From Bactericera cockerelli (lineage: Eukaryota; Arthropoda; Insecta; Hemiptera; Triozidae): DNA of 64,000 nucleotides. Position 1 is the stretch's first letter. Every line of letters begins with the position of its first letter. The notes under the pieces were generated by a model. It saw only the letters and a list, made by a program, of their open reading frames with translations. It did no database searches and was not told where the DNA came from. A program made the translations under genes and the position numbers. This document shows positions 63,776 through 64,000 of this stretch, piece by piece. The stretch is taken from NCBI GenBank assembly GCA_024516035.1, contig CM044966.1, forward strand, positions 771,693-835,692, written 5' to 3'.

Positions 63776-64000
63776 AATTTCGTGTCCGTGAGATAGGTAT
63801 AGATACCTAAATCACGGTATAGTGAGAGGATTATATGGACGCCCAGATCCAATGTCTAGGCTCCTTTCATGCCCATTGATTCTATTTGGTTTTAACATCC
63901 TGACTTGAGGTAGGCAGGACGGGGGTTTCACCCTCCATTTGCTGGGAATTGTACTACCTACCCACATTAACCTCACCCAGCCTGGGTGGGGCCGGAATTG
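63776..64000 (-). repeat. SINE-C, reverse, cut by window end
   Basis: CGTGTCCGTGAGATAGGTAT start and GCCTGGGTGGGGCCGGAATT end, parallel to 13172-13395. Confidence 0.75.

Overview
The window looks like repeat-rich, AT-rich eukaryotic nuclear DNA, most likely from an insect (possibly a hemipteran; this is a guess). The support is the mix of elements: Ty3/Gypsy, Tc1, hAT, Helitron, R1-like and I/Jockey-like elements, several tRNA-derived SINE families, and a host-type gene with a splice acceptor just before its ATG. I see no bacterial features. The backbone is a tandem segmental duplication. I define a unit as starting at the motif CCTGTGGTTG just after CTTAC. Unit 0 is only a distal remnant (923-1651 plus 5164-5557). 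Unit 1 is 5558-25078, unit 2 is 25079-36396, unit 3 is 36397-48662, and unit 4 runs from 48663 to where similarity stops at about 63326. Without their private insertions the units are about 11-14 kb. From 63327 to the end is non-unit sequence. Each unit runs in the same order: gene-free proximal part, R1-like LINE relic split by a hAT miniature element, a minus-strand ORF with a mariner-type helix-turn-helix, a LINE C-terminal relic, tRNA-derived SINEs, a 35-bp minisatellite, a minus-strand BTB-BACK-MATH-like gene, a 29-bp minisatellite, more SINEs, and a gene-free distal part. The BTB gene is open in units 1, 2 and 3 (550, 554 and 554 codons) and is a frameshifted pseudogene in unit 4. Between units 1 and 2 the N-terminal about 410-440 residues differ at about 8 positions, while the last about 140 (MATH-like, probably substrate binding) differ at more than 20 and carry three in-frame indels. 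Unit 4 preserves a third variant of that domain. This is the most interesting biological signal here. The units are mosaics. Upstream of the BTB gene, units 2 and 3 are nearly identical and share two Helitrons, a MITE and deletions that units 1 and 4 lack. Downstream of it, units 1 and 3 share a Tc1 element while units 2 and 4 share a different arrangement, which is also the unit 0 state. This points to repeated unequal exchange or gene conversion with a switch inside or beside the BTB gene. Several insertions have a clean empty site in a sister unit: a Ty3/Gypsy element with identical-looking LTRs and a 5-bp target duplication (19538-25073), an I/Jockey-like LINE (10367-11809), Helitrons, a 3.5-kb terminal-inverted-repeat element with palindromic subterminal arrays and 2-bp target duplications (1654-5163, second copy 1-922), and a 3.3-kb element of similar architecture (50355-53691).
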